A stretch of 64,000 bases of DNA from NCBI GenBank assembly GCA_021399445.1, contig JAJTUQ010000004.1, positions 4,526,001 through 4,590,000 of the forward strand, read 5' to 3'. The number at the start of each line of letters is the position of its first letter. Positions within the stretch are counted from its first letter, which is position 1. The stretch comes from Xylogone sp. PMI_703. Lineage: Eukaryota; Ascomycota; Leotiomycetes. The position numbers and the translations under genes are program-made. The notes under the pieces are model-generated. The model was not told the DNA's origin. It saw nothing but the letters and a program-made list of their open reading frames with translations, and ran no database searches. Positions 59,984-64,000 of this stretch are shown here, piece by piece.

Positions 59984-60985
59984 GGTTAATTGTACATGAC
60001 CCTCATAGCAACAGAAACTAGCTTCTAGTCATCGGGAAGTCCGGGGGACCATTACGTGTATAAATAAGGGTTCTCCCCTCAGATTAGAGGGTTCGGAGAT
60101 CAGTTTGCAGTTACCTTCTAACTACCAGTACCTTATATAAAACACTTAGTATTCAAGAGAACTAGGAAACAAGATTATCTTTTATAATTATTAATATCAT
60201 CACTATAGAGTATAATTATAGTTCATTATCTTACATATAATTTGAAAACGTTAGCAAGGAATATTAACATGGATTTTACTTAGGTAATATTGACGTGTTG
60301 CTTTTAAAGTGGCCTCTTACAAACTTTGACCTGAGCATCAAACTGTGATAAATTTTCATTTCAGTTGAGGTAGAGTTGAAATTCTATCATGAAAGAGTAA
60401 TTTGTATAAATTTGCATAAGTGTGAGCCATTTCCACCAGCGGATGGGATCCATCCGTGTCCTGTACCCCAATAGCAATGCAGCCCTCGACGCTACGGAGT
60501 AATTTGTCCCTCTGCTTACATGCAATTTTCGATGCATCATGTCAATTATCCGTATCCCTTGAGCTCCTCCTTGGAAGCGAATACGCGACGTCAGCGCTAG
60601 TGTCAACTACAGTGTCGTTTGCAATCCATCCGATGCGAATGGACAGTTAATGAAGACGATGGGAATTTCTCCCTCAGCGCCTACATTTGCATCGCTGGTG
60701 GCCAACATCAATGATGGATGACTCAGGACTGGGAAACGGACAGTGGGTTTCTTGAACCTGGTACTATATGCAAACACACATGTGATGGACGATGTCACAG
60801 AAGGGTTAAACCATGGATGCGGGAGTGAAGCATTTGATACAGACCGAGGATGGGATCCAGTTACAGGGTTAGGCAATCTAGACTACAGTGAGAATTTAGA
60901 TTTATACGAGCGATTGCCTTAAATAACAGAGAGGCAAAGTTTTTATAGCAGTCGTTTAAGTCGTTATCTTTCTGTATAGCCACTC
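59984..60985. other. Intergenic, AT-rich
   Basis: About 1 kb after the peroxidase. 60140-60360 is very AT-rich. 60400-60880 is more balanced and holds overlapping short frames on both strands. None is recognised, though a relic of a small secreted-protein gene cannot be excluded. Confidence 0.35.
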
Positions 60986-61350
60986 TTACAAAGCCTCTTC
61001 TACTTCTTTAGGGAAGAAAGATTCAAACTCCGCGAATAAATCTGGTTCATCTTTGAGAATGTGTGCAACTTTCTCCCGCATAGCAGCCACCATTTCCGTT
61101 TTATTTGATATGGAGTCAGTTGATGCTATAGCCGCCTGGTACTCAGTGAAAGAATCGAGAAAGGATTGGTAGGTCTCCTTCCTCTCAGGTTCGAAACGGG
61201 CCTATAAATTATTAGTCCTTCTTTTTAATAGGAACGATACCAGATTCTCACCTGTACGTCAAGAATGAAAGCGATGGTGCGGTTGAGTTTATCTTGATCA
61301 GTCAAACAGGCTGGACTGTCCGAGGCAGTACTGAATTCAGCTTTTTCCAT
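60986..61350 (-). CDS. Small single-PAH-domain protein (Sin3-like helix domain)
   Basis: Two exons (61350-61252 and 61201-60986) join in phase to 104 residues. The text is a clear paired amphipathic helix: LNRTIAFILDVQARFEPE, then YQSFLDSFTEYQAA, then MVAAMREKVAHILKDEPDL and EFESFFPKEV. PAH domains in the Sin3 corepressor bind transcription-factor helices. Here the domain stands alone without the Sin3 core, so it could act as a partner-binding adaptor or competitive inhibitor. The start at 61350 follows a poorly conserved upstream frame with another ATG at 61467. It is divergent to carboxypeptidase S, with which it shares a 316-bp promoter. Confidence 0.75.
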
Positions 61351-61666
61351 AATGGATAAGGTTTGTTTAGTAGCTGACTGAGAAAACACAGTTGGAAGTA
61401 GAGGAGAATAGCACTGAGGAGTATAGAACCATCCTTTTTCTTTGTCTACATCTTTCTTTGTCTCCAATCGGTGTCTACTTGCTCAGTGCTCTGCCTCGGT
61501 ACTGGGTACGTGGTAGAGATCCGAAGATTCCCCGCGTCAACCAACGTCACATCAGGAAGGTCGGAGCTCTACACAATCGAGACGTCTCTTAAAGCTCTTG
61601 AAGCTGGCCAGACCATGCTTCTACGGGGTCCACATTCTGGTTTTGTAACATAACAATCATCGCTCA
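61351..61666. promoter_or_regulatory. Divergent promoter: PAH-domain gene and carboxypeptidase S
   Basis: 316 bp between ATGs facing away from each other. It must contain both promoters. No clear shared motif was recognised. Confidence 0.5.
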
Positions 61667-63639
61667 ATGCCATTGGCCAAAGCTCCAAACTATACGCTTC
61701 TCTCTCAAGGAGAGGAGCTCACCCCGCGAGAACAACGCCATGCGCGACTCTGGAAATGGCTAGTTTCAAGCACGTTCGCGGTGCTGATCATCCTCGCATT
61801 GCTTGTCAATCGGTCGATGGAGGAGGTACAAGTCGCACTGCATGCATATACGGCTGGAAATGATGCTTGCCCACAGTATCCGGCGCTGGGCAACCGTTCA
61901 GATGCAGAACTCAAGTTCAGGGACGACGTTATGAGGGAATTGAGCAGCGAGGGCTTTCTAGAGAAGAGTGTCAAGAACATGCAAGGAGCCGTGCAGATTC
62001 CGACCGAGAGCTTTGATGGTATGGGCACGGTAGGACAGGAGCCAAGATTTGACATCTTCGAGGAGTTGCATGAGTACCTGGAAAAGACGTTCCCCCTTGT
62101 GTAAGTGGTACACAGAAACTTTCCTTTACCCAAGAATAAATAATGCTAACCTGTATTATTTCCAGATACTCGAAGCTTAGTGTAACAAAGGTCAACACAT
62201 ATGGTATCTTTATTGAATGGAAGGGCCGGAACTCGTCTCTCAAGCCATACCTTTTCATGGGTCACCAGGATGTTGTCCCTGTCCCCCAAGACACCGTGTC
62301 TCGCTGGACATATCCTCCATACTCAGGTCATTATGATGGAGAATACCTGTGGGGTCGCGGAACCCTCGATTGCAAGACCGTCCTCATTGGTGTTTTGGAA
62401 TCGTTCGAAGTGTTACTCGAGAAGGGATATGAGCCTGAGCGCACCATGTTAGCTGCCTTTGGGTTTGATGAAGAGATTAGCGGGTGGCAGGGCGCGAAAT
62501 TCTTATCCCAGCATATCCAAGACTTGAAGGGAAAGGATTCTCTTGATCTCATCATTGACGAAGGCGGCGGTGGTGTTGGACAGTTTTATGGCGCCAACTT
62601 TGTGTTTCCCTCTGTGGCCGAGAAAGGTGAGTAACCCCATTGCGTTATTGTAAAACCACGCCCACTGATGAATATAGGATACTTTGATGTCAGAATAGAG
62701 GTAGAAACAAACGGTGGACACTCGTCTGTACCACCAGACCACACTGGCATTGGTATCCTATCCCGAATTATATCAACTCTTGAAGACAATCCATATGAAC
62801 CTAATCTTACCCCCGTCAACCGTAAGTTAGACTCACACAGCAGGATCTTAACTCCCTGCATCGCCTTCCAGAGCCATCCACTGATCAGTTAACTCTCTAT
62901 AGCATACTTTACGGCTCTTCAATGTGGTGCAGAGCACAGCCCGGATATGTCCTCCTGGCTTCGGAAGACTATCAAGGCTGCGCTCAAAAGCCCCAAAACA
63001 GCAAAGGAAGTCGCCAACTATCTCGCAAAAGAAGATATCAATGCGCGCTATTTCATGCAAACTTCTCAGGCCGTTGACGTCATTAATGGAGGGGTGAAGG
63101 TCAACTCTCTTCCCGAAAAGGCACATGCCGTGATCAACCATCGCATTGCTGTCGAGAGCAACACCACCGATGTCCGTACCAAGTATAAATTCATTATCGA
63201 GAAGGAGATACTGTCCAGATACCCTCTTGCTCTAGATGCCTGGGGCGACATCTCCGGAAACACCTCCGAGACCTCGGCTGGTAAGATTGTTCTCTCCGAT
63301 TTTGACATTCCTCTCGAATCCAGCCCCGTGAGCCCCTACGACAGCCACGCGTACAAAATCTTCAGCGGGACCCTGAAGCAAGTTTATGGAGATGACTATA
63401 TTGTCTCACCCAGCGTGATGAACGGAAATACAGATACCAAGTTTTTCTGGGAATTGTCGAAGAACATTTATCGGTTCACTCCTTTCAGGGTGGATGGAAG
63501 AGGGATAAACGCGCATACGGTCGATGAGCGGATCGAGATGAAGCAGCATGTTGAGGGGGTACGGCTCTATGCACAACTGATTCTGAATGGGGATATACCA
63601 GACTCTATTAATTTTGGTCTAGGAACTTTAGATAGTTAG
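61667..63639 (+). CDS. Vacuolar-type carboxypeptidase S (M20 family, Gly-Xaa carboxypeptidase)
   Basis: Four exons (61667-62100, 62166-62626, 62678-62821, 62903-63639) join in phase to 591 residues. The N-terminal cytosolic tail and a single transmembrane helix (WLVSSTFAVLIILALLV) match yeast Cps1, which goes to the vacuole. Zinc-binding regions read FMGHQDVVPV, GRGTLDCK and DEEISGWQGA; further EGGGGVG and NGGHSSVPP segments belong to the catalytic and dimerisation domains. It cleaves C-terminal residues from peptides, especially after glycine, in the vacuole lumen. Length is as usual (about 576-600). Nothing in the gene appears damaged. Confidence 0.94.
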
Positions 63640-64000
63640 CATACATAGAAGATGTAGCGGTGAATTGTAAGCCCTAGGAGGGGTGTGGACGTTGTTTGGA
63701 GGTGATAAGAGCCTGCTCTTAAGGAATTCTAGGTTAACATGCGATGCCGGAAGCTTAGGTTCCAACGAGCAGTGTACCGGGTTTGTTGCAACGAGATCCT
63801 TTTCTTTTGACATCCGTGGGTAAGTGTAAGGATAGTACTGTTAGTTGCTAATATATTTTATGAGACCCCGCTGCATAAAAGTCAGTAATGAGAAAAGCAT
63901 CATTCCTCCATGATGTTCTTGAATTTCTTCATCGTACGTTGATCTTTGCAGAGTGTCAAGCCCTGGAACACTCAGCAGCAAGCCCTTCGCCTTGCATTCT
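63640..64000. other. Intergenic
   Basis: 360 bp after the carboxypeptidase stop. Nothing is recognised before the window ends. Confidence 0.4.

Noticed and set aside
60361..60876. Overlapping short frames between the peroxidase and PAH genes, possible small secreted-protein relic
   Set aside because: No consistent start, signal peptide or intron structure could be assembled.

Overview
The window looks like nuclear DNA of a filamentous ascomycete (Pezizomycotina, possibly a Leotiomycete). Most genes are cut by short introns of about 43-100 bp with GT..AG ends and CTAAC/CTGAC-like branch sites. Both strands carry single genes with long AT-rich spacers, and the protein families are typical of fungal accessory genomes: MFS carriers, FMO/BVMO, P450, SDRs, HET, NACHT NLR-like, PTH11-like rhodopsin-fold and WSC-glucanase. 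No rRNA, tRNA, transposase or CRISPR was recognised. Exon models were assembled by hand and checked for reading phase. Intron-joined models ending in a stop in the same frame are noted as such.

Layout. 1-6.5 kb: end of an unknown gene, an anion-type MFS permease, a TauD-like dioxygenase and a flavin monooxygenase (possible organosulfur or amine scavenging group). 7.8-10.1 kb: an AAA+ ATPase gene with several frame breaks. 11.8-13.5 kb: M20 amidohydrolase. 13.9-21.1 kb: Baeyer-Villiger monooxygenase and a DUF1365 protein fired from one divergent promoter, then a cytochrome P450. 22.4-23.7 kb: rhodopsin-domain membrane protein with a damaged splice donor. 25.0-28.2 kb: NACHT NLR-like gene with an in-frame TAG. 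30.7-34.1 kb: sugar MFS transporter and a secreted WSC-GH128 glucanase. 35.4-36.5 kb: NmrA-type reductase with a damaged splice acceptor. 38.4-55 kb: GFA-domain protein, two paralogous SDRs, MFS permease, YrdC-domain protein, secreted alpha/beta hydrolase, sulfotransferase-like protein, phytanoyl-CoA-type dioxygenase and a lactose/hexose-type MFS. 56-58 kb: HET-domain gene. 59-64 kb: secreted heme-thiolate peroxidase, a small PAH-domain protein and a vacuolar-type carboxypeptidase S.

Two themes stand out. First, at least five genes (AAA, NLR-like, rhodopsin, NmrA, HET) are intact except for one or a few small lesions. This suggests recent, relaxed selection in an accessory region, or assembly errors. 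Second, several neighbouring oxidoreductase/transporter sets look like small catabolic or specialised-metabolism groups without a recognisable backbone synthase. The BVMO/DUF1365/P450 block and the SDR-SDR-MFS-YrdC-hydrolase-PhyH block are the best candidates for undescribed pathways.
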